Below, piece after piece: positions 8,975-18,439 of a DNA stretch of 64,000 bases (position 1 is its first letter; each line of letters begins with the position of its first letter). The stretch covers positions 293,434 to 357,433 of the forward strand of contig NZ_BMTF01000006.1 in the NCBI RefSeq assembly GCF_014649535.1. The letters run 5' to 3'. Position numbers and translations under genes: made by a program. Below the pieces are notes generated by a model, which was not told where the DNA came from, made no database searches, and saw nothing but the letters and a program-made list of their open reading frames with translations. Source of the DNA: Streptomyces gelaticus (GTDB taxonomy: Bacteria > Actinomycetota > Actinomycetes > Streptomycetales > Streptomycetaceae).

Positions 8975-10645
8975 CTACGCGTCGTAGACGTCGGCCTTGC
9001 GCGGGGACGGGTCCTGGACCAGGCCGCTGAGCACCATCGAGCGGTTGTCGAAGCGCTCGGTGTCCACGCCGTTCTCCGCCAGGACACGCAGGGCGGCGCT
9101 GTGGACGGCGCGCAGGACGGGCGTGGCGGCGCGCATCGCGTCGTCCGCCATGAAGCGGTGGCGCCACGGCTTCTCGGCCCAGGCATGGCGCAGACCGAAC
9201 GGCTCGGGCAGGGCGATCTTTCCGCCCAGGTAGTCCAGCAGCGGCGGGTACCAGGTGAACGGGGCGCGCAGGGCGAGGCGGACGACCTCGCTGGATTCGA
9301 CCAGCGGGAGCGTGATGTCGCGGGTCTCCCAGAACCGGACGGTCTTGTTGACCGTCTTGGTCTTGGCAGCGGGCTTGCTGGTGAAGAGCGAGTGGACCGG
9401 GCCGAGCGCATGTCCGGTGACCTCGATGCGCAGGGTTTCGTGGAGCACCGTGACCGTGATCATCATCGTGATGATCAACTGGCCTTCCCAGAGGGTGAAC
9501 TGGACGCCCAGATAGTGCCGGTCACCGCTGCCGAACTGCTGGTGGTTGCAGATCCGCTGTATCTCGTGCGGCTTGACCTGGAAGGTGGCGACGTCCTCGC
9601 CGTCGGGGCGGGAGACCGAATCGGCGTTCTCCCCGACGGGGGACACGATCCAGTGGGTGACCGACGGGGTGGGGAAGCCGCCGGTGTTCAGCGGGCCGCG
9701 CTCCAGCACCTTGAGCTGGTCGTGGATGGCCCGCACCAGGTCCCAGCTGCGGAACTGGTGGAACTCCTTGCCGGGCTCCTTGGGGACCAGCTCCTCGGCG
9801 AGCTGCCAGCTGCCCCAGCGGGTTCCCATGCCGAGGATCCCCTTGGGGCCCGCGTAGAAGACGGAGTTGGACTGCTGCTCGGCGGAGAGCTTCTCCAGGC
9901 CCTGGCGGAGCGCCTCGCGGGAGGTCTCGTTGGGGTTCTTCGGTACGGCCTCGGGGATCTTGGCGACGACCCCGCCGCCGGAGAGCAGCCCTTCCCAGCG
10001 CGCGCGCATGTCCTTGGCGGAGGATTCGGCGATTCGTCTGGCGATGAACCAGCCGATGACGGGGGCGATGATCATCGCGCGGACGTAGAGCGCCAGGAAT
10101 CCGTTGAGTGGCAGGCCGACCAGGAAGATCAGCGCCACAATGCCGATGACCGGAAGCAGGACGGCGCCCAGCCCGGAGAGTGCCTTGTCCTTGGTCTTGC
10201 CGAGTATGTCGCGCAGGCGGAACGCGAGGACCCACAGGATCATGCCCGGCAGGAAGAGGAAGCCGAACAGGGCGGTGACGGCGGTGAGTTTGGTGTCACG
10301 GCTCTTGCGGAGGCGGGTCGCCGACAGGCAGTGCTCGACGACGGTCTGCGGGTCCGTCCCGAAGGACTGGATGAGGGCCTTGCGGGCGCCGCCCAGCATG
10401 CGTTCCTGGACGGCGCGGGAGAACGCCTCACCGAGATTGGGCTTGAAGTAGTCGGACTTGAAGAGCTTGGAACGGCCCACCTTGACTTCGGACTTGTGCC
10501 ATTCGCTGTTGGCCTCAAGGATCTTCTCCACCGGGCTGTCGCGGTACGCGGCGGAGGCGAGGGCGTTCGTCGCCACCGCCTGTCCGCCCGAGCCCTGGAG
10601 CGGGATCTGCGCTCCGGGAGAGAAATCGAATCCGTCGCTGGCCAC
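8975..10645 (-). CDS. Uncharacterised 556-residue membrane protein
   Basis: Not assigned to a named family. After an N-terminal soluble segment of about 150 residues there are three or four hydrophobic stretches (TALFGFLFLPGMILWVLAF; AVLLPVIGIVALIFLVGLPL; FLALYVRAMIIAPVIGWF) and then a long soluble C-terminal part of ~330 residues. The start is ambiguous: GTG 10645 has GGGGG five nt upstream, and GTG 10657 is four codons earlier. It lies 147 nt downstream of the EF-G-like gene on the same strand and may be cotranscribed. Its place beside envelope-lipid genes hints at an envelope role, which is inference only. Confidence 0.75.
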   Translation of the reverse strand: MASDGFDFSPGAQIPLQGSGGQAVATNALASAAYRDSPVEKILEANSEWHKSEVKVGRSKLFKSDYFKPNLGEAFSRAVQERMLGGARKALIQSFGTDPQTVVEHCLSATRLRKSRDTKLTAVTALFGFLFLPGMILWVLAFRLRDILGKTKDKALSGLGAVLLPVIGIVALIFLVGLPLNGFLALYVRAMIIAPVIGWFIARRIAESSAKDMRARWEGLLSGGGVVAKIPEAVPKNPNETSREALRQGLEKLSAEQQSNSVFYAGPKGILGMGTRWGSWQLAEELVPKEPGKEFHQFRSWDLVRAIHDQLKVLERGPLNTGGFPTPSVTHWIVSPVGENADSVSRPDGEDVATFQVKPHEIQRICNHQQFGSGDRHYLGVQFTLWEGQLIITMMITVTVLHETLRIEVTGHALGPVHSLFTSKPAAKTKTVNKTVRFWETRDITLPLVESSEVVRLALRAPFTWYPPLLDYLGGKIALPEPFGLRHAWAEKPWRHRFMADDAMRAATPVLRAVHSAALRVLAENGVDTERFDNRSMVLSGLVQDPSPRKADVYDA

Positions 10646-10792
10646 TGTCGCCCCCACTCGCTGCCGAGGAACTGCTCCTGCGGCTGTTTCCCAACTGCCG
10701 TGCCCGGCACACCTTCTGAGCTGGGACCAAAGCGTATCGTCCGGATCGCTGCGCCGCCCGCCCCTGTGGACAAAGACGGGCGGCATGGCTGG

Positions 10793-13018
10793 TCACGAGT
10801 CGTTCGGGTTGTTCTCCTGCTGCTCCCGGATGCGCTCGGCGAGCTGCGGGGGCATGGCTTCGTGCCGGGCGTACGCCCGGTCGAAGCGGCCGGCGCCATG
10901 GGAGAGGGAGCGCAGGTCGACCGCATACCTGCCGATCTCCAGTTCGGGCACCTCGGCCCGTACGAGAGTGCGGCCGGGGCCGGACTGCTCGGTCCCGATC
11001 ACTCTGCCGCGCCGCCCGGACAGATCGCTCATCACCGGTCCGACATAGTCGTCCGGGATCAGGACCTGGAGCTCGGCGACGGGTTCGAGGAGCTGGATGC
11101 GGGTGTCCGCGGCGGCTTCGCGCAGGGCCAGCGCGCCCGCGGTCTGGAAGGCCGCGTCCGAGGAGTCCACCGAGTGGGACTTGCCGTCCCGCAGCGTGAT
11201 GCGCACGTCGACGAGCGGGTGTCCGGCCGCGACCCCGCGGGCGGCCTGCGCACGCACGCCCTTCTCGACGGACGGGATGAACTGGCGGGGCACCGCTCCG
11301 CCGACCACCTTGTCGACGAATTCGATGCCCGAGCCCGGGGGCAGCGGCTCCACGTCGATCTCGCAGATGGCGTACTGCCCGTGGCCGCCGGACTGCTTCA
11401 CGTGTCGGCCACGCCCGGTGGACGGGGCGGCGAAGGTTTCGCGGAGCGACACCTTGTGCGGTACGGCGTCGACCTGGACGCCGTAGCGGCTGCGCAGCCG
11501 GTCCAGTGCCACGTCCTGGTGGGCCTCGCCCAGGCACCACAGGACCACCTGGTGGGTGTCCTGATTCTGTTCGAGGCGCATGGTCGGGTCCTCGGCCACC
11601 AGCCGGGCGAGCCCTTGGGAGAGCTTGTCCTCGTCCGCCTTGCTGTGCGCCTCGATGGCGAGCGGCAGCAGCGGGTCCGGAGAGATCCAGGGGTCCATCA
11701 GCAGTGGCAGGTCCTTGTCGGACAGGGTGTCCCCGGTCTCGGCGCTGCCGAGTTTGGCGACGCATGCCAGATCCCCGGCGACGCACTCGGTGAGGGGACG
11801 CTGCTGCTTGCCGAAGGGCGAGGAGAGCGCGCCGACGCGTACCTCGGCCTCGTGGAAGGGGCGGGTCTCGTGGCCGGGCTCGGTGAGGCCGTGGCCGAAC
11901 ACATGGACGCTCTCGTCGGGACGCAGGGTGCCGGAGAAGACACGTACCAGCGAAACCCGGCCCACGTACGGGTCGGAAGCCGTCTTGACCACCTCGGCGA
12001 CGAGCGGGCCGTCCGGGTCGCAGGTCAGGACCGGCCGCGACGCACCGTGGAGGGGGGTGACGTCGGGGAGCGGGCGCTCCAGCGGGGTCGGGAAGCCGCC
12101 GGTGATCAGGTCCAGGAGTTCGACGGTGCCGATGCCCTGGCGGGCGTCCGCGGCGGCGGGGGCCGCGGTGAGGACGGGGTGGAAGGTGCCCCGGGCGACG
12201 GCGCGTTCCAGATCGTCGACGAGTGTCCTGATATCGACCTCGGCACCGCCGAGATAGCGGTCCATCAAGGTCTCGTCCTCGCTCTCGGCGATGATCCCCT
12301 CGATGAGCCGGTCGCGGGCCTGCTGGAGCGTCGTCCGCTCGGCCGGGGCGGGCGGCTTCTCCTGCCGCTCGCCGGAGGAGTAGTCGAAGATCCGCCGGGT
12401 GAGGAGCCCGGTGAGCCCGGTGAGCGGGGCGTGCCCGTCGGCGCCCTCGGGGCCGAGGACGGGCAGGTGGAGCGGGAGCACGGCGTCGGGGTCCTCACCG
12501 CCGAAGATCTCCCCGCAGATCCGGGTCATCTCCTCGAACGGGGTGCGTGCCGTGTCGAGGTGGGTGACGACGATGGCGCGCGGCATGCCGACGGCCGCGC
12601 ACTCCTCCCACACGGCACGGGTGGCGCCCGCCACCGCCTCGGGTTCCTGGGCCGCGGAGACGACGAACAGGGCCGCGTCCGCCGCCCGCAGACCGGCCCT
12701 GAGCTCCCCGACGAAGTCGGCGTAACCGGGGGTGTCCAGCAGATTGATCCGGTACCCGCCCCACTCGACGGGGACCACGGAGAGCTGTACGGAGCGCTGC
12801 TGGCGATGCTCGATCCCGTCGTAGTCGGAGACGGTGGTGCCGTCCTCGACCCGGCCGGCCCGGTTGACCGCGCCCGCGGTCTGTGCCAGGGCCTCGACGA
12901 GGGTGGTCTTTCCGGAGCCGCTGTGGCCGACCAGCACCACATTCCGTACGGATGAGGGCCGGCCGGCCGTCGCTGCCCTGCCGGCGGCCCCGGTGTGCGC
13001 GTTTGTCCTGTCGCCCAT
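10793..13018 (-). CDS. Elongation factor G-like GTPase (EF-G2 type)
   Basis: A 741-residue paralogue of EF-G with the EF-G domain order: G domain, domain II, then domains III-V to the C-terminus. G1 is GHSGSGKT (31-38) and G3 is DTPGYADF (95-102). G4 is THLD (152-155) instead of NKxD, and switch I reads EHRQQRSVQLSV instead of the RGITI type, so nucleotide binding and ribosome coupling may differ from canonical EF-G. In mycobacteria a related EF-G2 binds GTP but does not promote translocation, so a role other than peptide elongation is likely. The start at ATG 13018 has GAGG upstream. It is divergent from pgsA over 265 nt. Confidence 0.9.
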   Translation of the reverse strand: MGDRTNAHTGAAGRAATAGRPSSVRNVVLVGHSGSGKTTLVEALAQTAGAVNRAGRVEDGTTVSDYDGIEHRQQRSVQLSVVPVEWGGYRINLLDTPGYADFVGELRAGLRAADAALFVVSAAQEPEAVAGATRAVWEECAAVGMPRAIVVTHLDTARTPFEEMTRICGEIFGGEDPDAVLPLHLPVLGPEGADGHAPLTGLTGLLTRRIFDYSSGERQEKPPAPAERTTLQQARDRLIEGIIAESEDETLMDRYLGGAEVDIRTLVDDLERAVARGTFHPVLTAAPAAADARQGIGTVELLDLITGGFPTPLERPLPDVTPLHGASRPVLTCDPDGPLVAEVVKTASDPYVGRVSLVRVFSGTLRPDESVHVFGHGLTEPGHETRPFHEAEVRVGALSSPFGKQQRPLTECVAGDLACVAKLGSAETGDTLSDKDLPLLMDPWISPDPLLPLAIEAHSKADEDKLSQGLARLVAEDPTMRLEQNQDTHQVVLWCLGEAHQDVALDRLRSRYGVQVDAVPHKVSLRETFAAPSTGRGRHVKQSGGHGQYAICEIDVEPLPPGSGIEFVDKVVGGAVPRQFIPSVEKGVRAQAARGVAAGHPLVDVRITLRDGKSHSVDSSDAAFQTAGALALREAAADTRIQLLEPVAELQVLIPDDYVGPVMSDLSGRRGRVIGTEQSGPGRTLVRAEVPELEIGRYAVDLRSLSHGAGRFDRAYARHEAMPPQLAERIREQQENNPNDS

Positions 13019-13283
13019 GATGCGTGCCTCCCTGGTGGTGGTGCGAAGCGGAGGGGAATACCGACGCGATGTGGGGAGATGTGCACGGGCACGGGGAGCC
13101 GCCTCGGCGGCTGCGGCGACGCCCGCGGTAATTCGAGCTTTCCACTCGGGCCAGGTCGCGTCCATACAAGGCACGGCGCCGCGCGAGGCCGGGTGCCCGG
13201 ACGGTGGAGTCCGGCGGGCGTGACTACGATGGGCCAGCCGGTGGCCGTAGGGGCCGCTCGGCCCACCGACCCTCGGGAAGGCC

Positions 13284-13958
13284 ATGCTGAACAAGTACGC
13301 GCGTGCATTTTTTACGCGTGTCCTCACACCGTTCGCCGCTCTGTTGCTCCGTCTCGGTGTGAGCCCTGACGCGGTCACCCTGATCGGTACGGCCGGGGTG
13401 GTGGCAGGTGCGCTGGTCTTCTTCCCGATGGGGGAGTTTTTCTGGGGCACGATCGTCATCACGATCTTCGTCTTCTCCGACCTCGTCGACGGCAACATGG
13501 CCCGGCAGGCCGGTATCTCCAGCCGCTGGGGCGCGTTCCTGGACTCGACCCTGGACCGGGTCGCCGACGGGGCGATCTTCGGCGGATTCGCGCTCTGGTA
13601 CGCGGGCAGCGGCGACGACAACGTGCTCTGCGCCGTCGCGATCTTCTGCCTGGCCAGCGGCCAGGTGGTCTCGTACACCAAGGCGCGCGGCGAGTCGATC
13701 GGGCTGCCGGTCGCGGTGAACGGTCTCGTGGAGCGTGCCGAGCGGCTGGTGATCTCACTGGTCGCGGCCGGTTTCGCGGGCCTGCACAAGTTCGGTGTCC
13801 CCGGCATCCAGGTTGTGCTGCCGATCGCGCTGTGGATCGTCGCCGTTGGCAGCCTGATCACGCTGGTGCAGCGGGTCGTGACCGTGCGCCGCGAGTCCGC
13901 GGAGGCCGACGCGGCGGAGGCTGCCGCCGCCGGCCCGGGGAGCGGGACCGCACAGTGA
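13284..13958 (+). CDS. pgsA: CDP-alcohol phosphatidyltransferase, phosphatidylinositol phosphate synthase
   Basis: A 224-residue membrane enzyme. The family motif is complete: D66-x2-D69-G70-x2-A73-R74-x8-G83-x3-D87-x3-D91, with about six hydrophobic helices around it. The reaction joins CDP-diacylglycerol to inositol phosphate, giving phosphatidylinositol phosphate, the first step to phosphatidylinositol mannosides. The inositol substrate is inferred from the operon: the next two genes are the PIM acyltransferase and PimA, as in mycobacteria. The start ATG has GGAAGG upstream. The stop overlaps the next start (GTGA at 13955-13958), so translation is coupled. Confidence 0.93.
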   Translation: MLNKYARAFFTRVLTPFAALLLRLGVSPDAVTLIGTAGVVAGALVFFPMGEFFWGTIVITIFVFSDLVDGNMARQAGISSRWGAFLDSTLDRVADGAIFGGFALWYAGSGDDNVLCAVAIFCLASGQVVSYTKARGESIGLPVAVNGLVERAERLVISLVAAGFAGLHKFGVPGIQVVLPIALWIVAVGSLITLVQRVVTVRRESAEADAAEAAAAGPGSGTAQ

Positions 13959-14890
13959 GCGACGCCCCCGGACAGACGCCCACCGGCCTGCGGGACCGGC
14001 TGACCGACGGGCTGTACGGGCTCGGCTGGAGCGCAGTCAAGAAGCTCCCCGAACCGGTCGCCCGGACGCTCTTCCGTACCATCGCCGACCAGGTCTGGAA
14101 GCGGCGCGGCAAGAGCGTGCTGCGGCTGGAGTCCAATCTGGCACGGGTCGTACCCGAAGCGTCACCGGCCCAGCTGGCCGAGCTCTCCAGGGCCGGGATG
14201 CGCTCGTACATGCGCTACTGGATGGAGTCGTTCCGGCTGCCCACCTGGAACCCGGACCGGATCAAGGCATCCATAGAGGTGACCGACGCGCACCGACTGA
14301 CCGAGGGCCTCGACACCGGCCGCGGCGTCATCCTCGCCCTGCCGCACCTGGCCAACTGGGACCTGGCGGGAGCCTGGGTCACCACCGATCTCGAGGTGCC
14401 CTTCACCACGGTCGCCGAGCGGCTCAGGCCCGAGACGCTGTACGACCGGTTCGTGGCCTACCGCGAGGGGCTCGGGATGGAGGTCCTGCCGCACAGCGGC
14501 GGCGCCGCCTTCGGCACCCTGGCACGGCGGCTGCGGGCAGGCGGGCTGGTCTGCCTGGTCGCCGACCGTGATCTGTCCGCCTCCGGCGTCGAGGTGAAGT
14601 TCTTCGGCGACACCGCGCGGATGCCGGCCGGGCCCGCGCTGCTGGCCCAGCAGACCGGTGCGCTGCTGCTGCCCGTGACGCTCGGCTACGACGACACGCC
14701 CGTGATGAAGGCGCGCATCCATCCGCCGGTCGAGACGCCCGAGTCGGGCAGCCGCACGGAGAAGACGTCCTCGATGACACAGGCGCTGGCCGATGCCTTC
14801 GCCGTCGGAATCGCCGACCATCCGGAGGACTGGCACATGCTGCAACGGCTCTGGCTCGCCGATCTGGAGCCCCGGGAGGAGACGACGTGA
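13955..14890 (+). CDS. patA: Phosphatidylinositol mannoside acyltransferase (PatA type)
   Basis: A 311-residue member of the LpxL/HtrB-like acyltransferase family that acylates the mannose of phosphatidylinositol monomannoside on the cytoplasmic face. The catalytic HxxxxD is H131-D136 (LPHLANWDLAG). Other conserved parts are a downstream arginine (VADRDLSASGVEVKFFG) and a C-terminal EDWHMLQRLW. GTG 13955 overlaps the pgsA stop, and its own stop overlaps the pimA start, so the three genes are one translation-coupled unit. Confidence 0.92.
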   Translation: MSDAPGQTPTGLRDRLTDGLYGLGWSAVKKLPEPVARTLFRTIADQVWKRRGKSVLRLESNLARVVPEASPAQLAELSRAGMRSYMRYWMESFRLPTWNPDRIKASIEVTDAHRLTEGLDTGRGVILALPHLANWDLAGAWVTTDLEVPFTTVAERLRPETLYDRFVAYREGLGMEVLPHSGGAAFGTLARRLRAGGLVCLVADRDLSASGVEVKFFGDTARMPAGPALLAQQTGALLLPVTLGYDDTPVMKARIHPPVETPESGSRTEKTSSMTQALADAFAVGIADHPEDWHMLQRLWLADLEPREETT

Positions 14891-16068
14891 AGATCGGCAT
14901 CGTCTGCCCGTACTCCTGGGACGTACCGGGCGGTGTGCAGTTCCACATCCGCGACCTGGCCGAGCATCTGATCCGCCTGGGGCACCAGGTGTCGGTGCTG
15001 GCGCCCGCCGACGACGAGACGCCGCTGCCGCCGTACGTGGTGTCGGCGGGCCGGGCCGTGCCCGTCCCGTACAACGGCTCCGTCGCCCGGCTGAACTTCG
15101 GCTTCCTCTCGGCCGCCCGGGTGCGCCGCTGGCTGCACGACGGCACCTTCGACGTGATCCACATCCACGAGCCGACCTCGCCCTCGCTGGGGCTGCTCGC
15201 CTGCTGGGCGGCTCAGGGGCCGATCGTCGCCACGTTCCACACGTCCAACCCGCGCTCCCGGGCCATGCTCGCGGCGTACCCGATCCTCCAGCCGGCGCTG
15301 GAGAAGATCAGCGCGCGGATCGCGGTGAGCGAGTACGCGCGCCGCACCCTGGTCGAGCACCTGGGCGGCGACGCGGTCGTCATCCCGAACGGGGTCGACG
15401 TCGGTTTCTTCGCCGCCGCCGAGCCCAGAGCCGAGTGGCAATCAGGAGACGCGCGAAGCGAGGGCGGGACGATCGGCTTCATCGGACGCATCGACGAGCC
15501 CCGCAAGGGCCTGCCCGTCCTGATGAGAGCGCTGCCCGCGATCCTCGCCGCACGCCCGGAGACCAGACTGCTGGTCGCCGGCCGGGGCGACGAGGAGGAG
15601 GCCGTCGCCTCGCTGCCCGAGGCGATGCGCGAACGGGTCGAATTCCTGGGCATGGTGAGTGACGCGGACAAGGCGCGGCTGCTGCGCAGCGTCGATCTGT
15701 ACGTCGCTCCCAACACGGGCGGCGAGAGCTTCGGCATCATCCTGGTCGAGGCCATGTCGGCCGGCGCTCCGGTCCTCGCCAGCGATCTGGACGCCTTCGC
15801 CCAGGTGCTCGACCTCGGCGCGGCGGGCGAACTCTTCGCCAACGAGGACGCGGACGCGCTGGCCGGGGCGGCGATCCGGCTGCTCGGCGACCCGCAGCGG
15901 CGCAGGGAGCTGAGCGAGCGGGGCACCGCGCATGTGCGGCGGTTCGACTGGTCGACGGTCGGAGCGGACATCCTCGCGGTGTACGAGACGGTGACGGACG
16001 GCGCGGCCTCGGTGGCCGCCGACGAACGCACGGGCCTGCGGGCGCGGCTCGGCCTGGCGCGGGAGTAG
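14887..16068 (+). CDS. pimA: Phosphatidylinositol alpha-mannosyltransferase, GT4 family
   Basis: A 393-residue GT-B fold glycosyltransferase that moves mannose from GDP-mannose to phosphatidylinositol at the inner membrane face. The N-terminal loop PGGVQ (residues 14-18), the R...K donor phosphate site (GRIDEPRKG) and the EX7E motif (GESFGIILVEAM) match PimA. Residue numbering at the N-terminus agrees with the mycobacterial enzyme. The start is GTG 14887, overlapping the acyltransferase stop by 4 nt. The C-terminus has a short extension (RTGLRARLGLARE) beyond the core fold. Confidence 0.93.
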   Translation: MKIGIVCPYSWDVPGGVQFHIRDLAEHLIRLGHQVSVLAPADDETPLPPYVVSAGRAVPVPYNGSVARLNFGFLSAARVRRWLHDGTFDVIHIHEPTSPSLGLLACWAAQGPIVATFHTSNPRSRAMLAAYPILQPALEKISARIAVSEYARRTLVEHLGGDAVVIPNGVDVGFFAAAEPRAEWQSGDARSEGGTIGFIGRIDEPRKGLPVLMRALPAILAARPETRLLVAGRGDEEEAVASLPEAMRERVEFLGMVSDADKARLLRSVDLYVAPNTGGESFGIILVEAMSAGAPVLASDLDAFAQVLDLGAAGELFANEDADALAGAAIRLLGDPQRRRELSERGTAHVRRFDWSTVGADILAVYETVTDGAASVAADERTGLRARLGLARE

Positions 16069-16142
16069 CGGACCGGGGCCGCGGTCCGGGCCCGCACCCG
16101 GACCGCCACGCCGTCCGCGCCCCGACGGTAGCCTTGCCGCCC

Positions 16143-16688
16143 GTGATCGAAACCCTCATCTGGATCGCTGTCGCGGTCGTCGCGATCGGCATGTACCTCA
16201 GCTGGACCGCCGGGCGGCTCGACCGGCTGCACACCCGCATCGACGCCGCACGGGCCGCCCTCGACGCACAACTGCTGCGCCGTGCGTCCGTCACCCAGGA
16301 ACTGGCCACCTCCGGCGTCCTCGACCCGGCCGCGTCCATCGTCCTGTACGAGGCCGCGCACGCCGCCCGTCAGGCGGAGGAGGAGCAGCGCGAGGTCGCC
16401 GAGAGCGAGCTGAGCGCCGCGCTGCGGGCGGTCTTCGGCGAGCCGGAACAGGTGGAGGCCGTGAAGGAGATCCCCGGTGGTGAGGACGCGGCGTCCGAAC
16501 TCGCCGCCGCCGTGCGCCGCGTCCCGATGGCCCGGCGGTTCCACAACGACGCGGTGCGCGCGGCGCGTGCGCTGCGCCGGCACCGGAAGGTGCGGTGGTT
16601 CCGGCTGGCCGGGCACGCCCCGTTCCCGCTGGCCTTCGAGATGGACGACGAACCCCCGGTGGCCCTCGCGGACCGCCCCGTCAGCTGA
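16143..16688 (+). CDS. Small membrane-anchored protein, LemA-like layout, function unknown
   Basis: A 181-residue protein with one N-terminal membrane helix (IETLIWIAVAVVAIGMYLSW, residues 2-21), then a charged helical region (RLDRLHTRIDAARAALDAQL) and a second helical region. Helical topology with an N-out anchor recalls LemA proteins, but the similarity is weak. The gene sits 74 nt after pimA where mycobacteria have a Nudix gene, so it may belong to the same transcript. The start is GTG 16143; a TTG nine nt upstream is less likely. No catalytic motif is visible. Confidence 0.8.
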   Translation: MIETLIWIAVAVVAIGMYLSWTAGRLDRLHTRIDAARAALDAQLLRRASVTQELATSGVLDPAASIVLYEAAHAARQAEEEQREVAESELSAALRAVFGEPEQVEAVKEIPGGEDAASELAAAVRRVPMARRFHNDAVRAARALRRHRKVRWFRLAGHAPFPLAFEMDDEPPVALADRPVS

Positions 16689-16749
16689 CCGGACGGCCGT
16701 ATTCGCGAGTGACAGGGGCCACATCCCGCCCCGTACGCGTCCAAAACGA

Positions 16750-16781
16750 TCCACCGGCCTTCCATTGGCCCTTGCAGTGGA
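16750..16781. promoter_or_regulatory. Inverted-repeat region upstream of pdxS, possible operator
   Basis: TCCAC (16750-16754) and GTGGA (16777-16781) flank CCATTGG within the 169-nt gap before pdxS. A GTGGACT element vaguely resembles the AAAGTGG-type sites of MocR/PdxR regulators. No pdxR gene is in the window. It may be chance in GC-rich DNA. Confidence 0.2.
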
Positions 16782-16857
16782 CTGTTCCCGGAGAGTTTGC
16801 TCAGCACTGCACCAGCCAGCGCTTTTCAGCAACTTTTTCTCCGAGTGAGGTCGATCC

Positions 16858-17778
16858 ATGTCCACGCTGCCCACCACCCCGCAGTCCGCAGACTCCCCGG
16901 CCACGGGCACCGCGCGCGTCAAGCGCGGCATGGCCGAGCAGCTCAAGGGCGGCGTGATCATGGACGTCGTCAACGCCGAGCAGGCGAAGATCGCCGAGGA
17001 CGCGGGCGCCGTGGCCGTCATGGCCCTGGAGCGGGTGCCGGCCGACATCCGCAAGGACGGCGGCGTGGCCCGGATGTCGGACCCGAACATGATCGAGGAG
17101 ATCATCGAGGCCGTCTCCATCCCCGTGATGGCGAAGTCCCGTATCGGCCACTTCGTCGAGGCCCAGGTCCTCCAGTCCCTCGGAGTGGACTACATCGACG
17201 AGTCCGAGGTCCTCACCCCGGCCGACGAGGTCAACCACAGCGACAAGTTCGCCTTCACCACCCCGTTCGTCTGCGGTGCCACCAACCTGGGCGAGGCCCT
17301 GCGCCGGATCGCCGAGGGCGCCGCCATGATCCGCTCGAAGGGCGAGGCCGGCACCGGCAACGTCGTCGAGGCCGTCCGCCACCTGCGCCAGATCAAGAAC
17401 GAGATCGCCCGCCTGCGCGGCTACGACAACAACGAGCTGTACGCCGCCGCCAAGGAGCTCCGCGCCCCGTACGAGCTGGTCAAGGAGGTCGCGGAGCTCG
17501 GCAAGCTGCCCGTCGTGCTGTTCTCCGCGGGCGGTGTCGCCACCCCCGCCGACGCCGCACTGATGCGCCAGCTCGGTGCCGAGGGCGTCTTCGTCGGCTC
17601 CGGAATCTTCAAGTCCGGCGACCCGGCCAAGCGCGCCGCCGCGATCGTGAAGGCCACCACCTTCTACGACGACCCGAAGATCATCGCGGACGCTTCCCGG
17701 AACCTCGGCGAGGCCATGGTCGGCATCAACTGCGACACCCTGCCCGAGGCCGAGCGCTACGCCAACCGTGGCTGGTAA
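16858..17778 (+). CDS. pdxS: Pyridoxal 5'-phosphate synthase lyase subunit
   Basis: A 306-residue PdxS/SNZ barrel that builds PLP from ribose 5-phosphate, glyceraldehyde 3-phosphate and ammonia in a 12+12 complex with PdxT. The two catalytic lysines are K93 (VMAKSRIGH) and K161 ([11 protein letters not shown]). The phosphate-binding GVATPAD and FVGSGIF motifs are present. The first ~17 residues are a variable tail. ATG 16858 follows GTGAGG at 7-nt spacing. pdxT starts 6 nt after its stop, so the two are cotranscribed. Confidence 0.98.
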   Translation: MSTLPTTPQSADSPATGTARVKRGMAEQLKGGVIMDVVNAEQAKIAEDAGAVAVMALERVPADIRKDGGVARMSDPNMIEEIIEAVSIPVMAKSRIGHFVEAQVLQSLGVDYIDESEVLTPADEVNHSDKFAFTTPFVCGATNLGEALRRIAEGAAMIRSKGEAGTGNVVEAVRHLRQIKNEIARLRGYDNNELYAAAKELRAPYELVKEVAELGKLPVVLFSAGGVATPADAALMRQLGAEGVFVGSGIFKSGDPAKRAAAIVKATTFYDDPKIIADASRNLGEAMVGINCDTLPEAERYANRGW

Positions 17779-17784
17779 TGACTG

Positions 17785-18378
17785 ATGAGCGACACCCCTG
17801 TGATCGGAGTCCTGGCCCTCCAGGGCGACGTACGGGAACACCTGATCGCCCTGGCCTCGGCTGACGCCCTGGCCAGGCCGGTCCGGCGTTCCGAGGAACT
17901 CGCCGAGGTCGACGGCCTGGTCATTCCCGGTGGCGAGTCCACCACGATGTCCAAGCTGGCTTCCCTCTTCGGCATGCTGGAACCGCTGCGCGAGCGGGTG
18001 CGCAACGGGATGCCGGTCTACGGCACCTGCGCGGGAATGATTCTGCTCGCGGACAAGATCCTCGACCCGCGCTCGGGTCAGGAGACGGTCGGCGGAATCG
18101 ACATGATCGTGCGCCGCAATGCCTTCGGGCGGCAGAACGAGTCCTTCGAGGCGGCCGTCGAGGTCGCCGGCATCGAGGGCGGACCCGTGGAGGGAGTCTT
18201 CATCCGCGCACCCTGGGTGGAGTCGGTCGGCGCGCAGGCCGAGGTGGTGGCGGAGCACGGTGGCCACATCGTCGCCGTACGTCAGGGAAACGCCCTGGCG
18301 ACGTCATTCCACCCGGAATTGACCGGAGACCACCGTGTTCACGCACTGTTCGTCGACATGGTGCGCGCAGTCGGGTGA
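17785..18378 (+). CDS. pdxT: Pyridoxal 5'-phosphate synthase glutaminase subunit
   Basis: A 197-residue class I glutaminase that supplies ammonia to PdxS. The catalytic triad is C82 ([10 protein letters not shown]), H176 and E178 (SFHPELTGD). The oxyanion-hole strip VIPGGEST is at 47-54. Length is normal for the family. It follows pdxS by 6 nt, matching a 1:1 complex. Confidence 0.97.
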   Translation: MSDTPVIGVLALQGDVREHLIALASADALARPVRRSEELAEVDGLVIPGGESTTMSKLASLFGMLEPLRERVRNGMPVYGTCAGMILLADKILDPRSGQETVGGIDMIVRRNAFGRQNESFEAAVEVAGIEGGPVEGVFIRAPWVESVGAQAEVVAEHGGHIVAVRQGNALATSFHPELTGDHRVHALFVDMVRAVG

Positions 18379-18439
18379 CTCGATCCCGGTAGGATCTCTC
18401 GGGTTCGAATCGTTTTTGGTGACGCGAAGGAGAAGGCAG

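Noticed and set aside
9101..12955. 1284-codon forward open frame
   Set aside because: It runs antisense across two well-supported genes (556-residue protein and EF-G2) and its translation is low-complexity Gly/Arg/Val/Leu with no domain.
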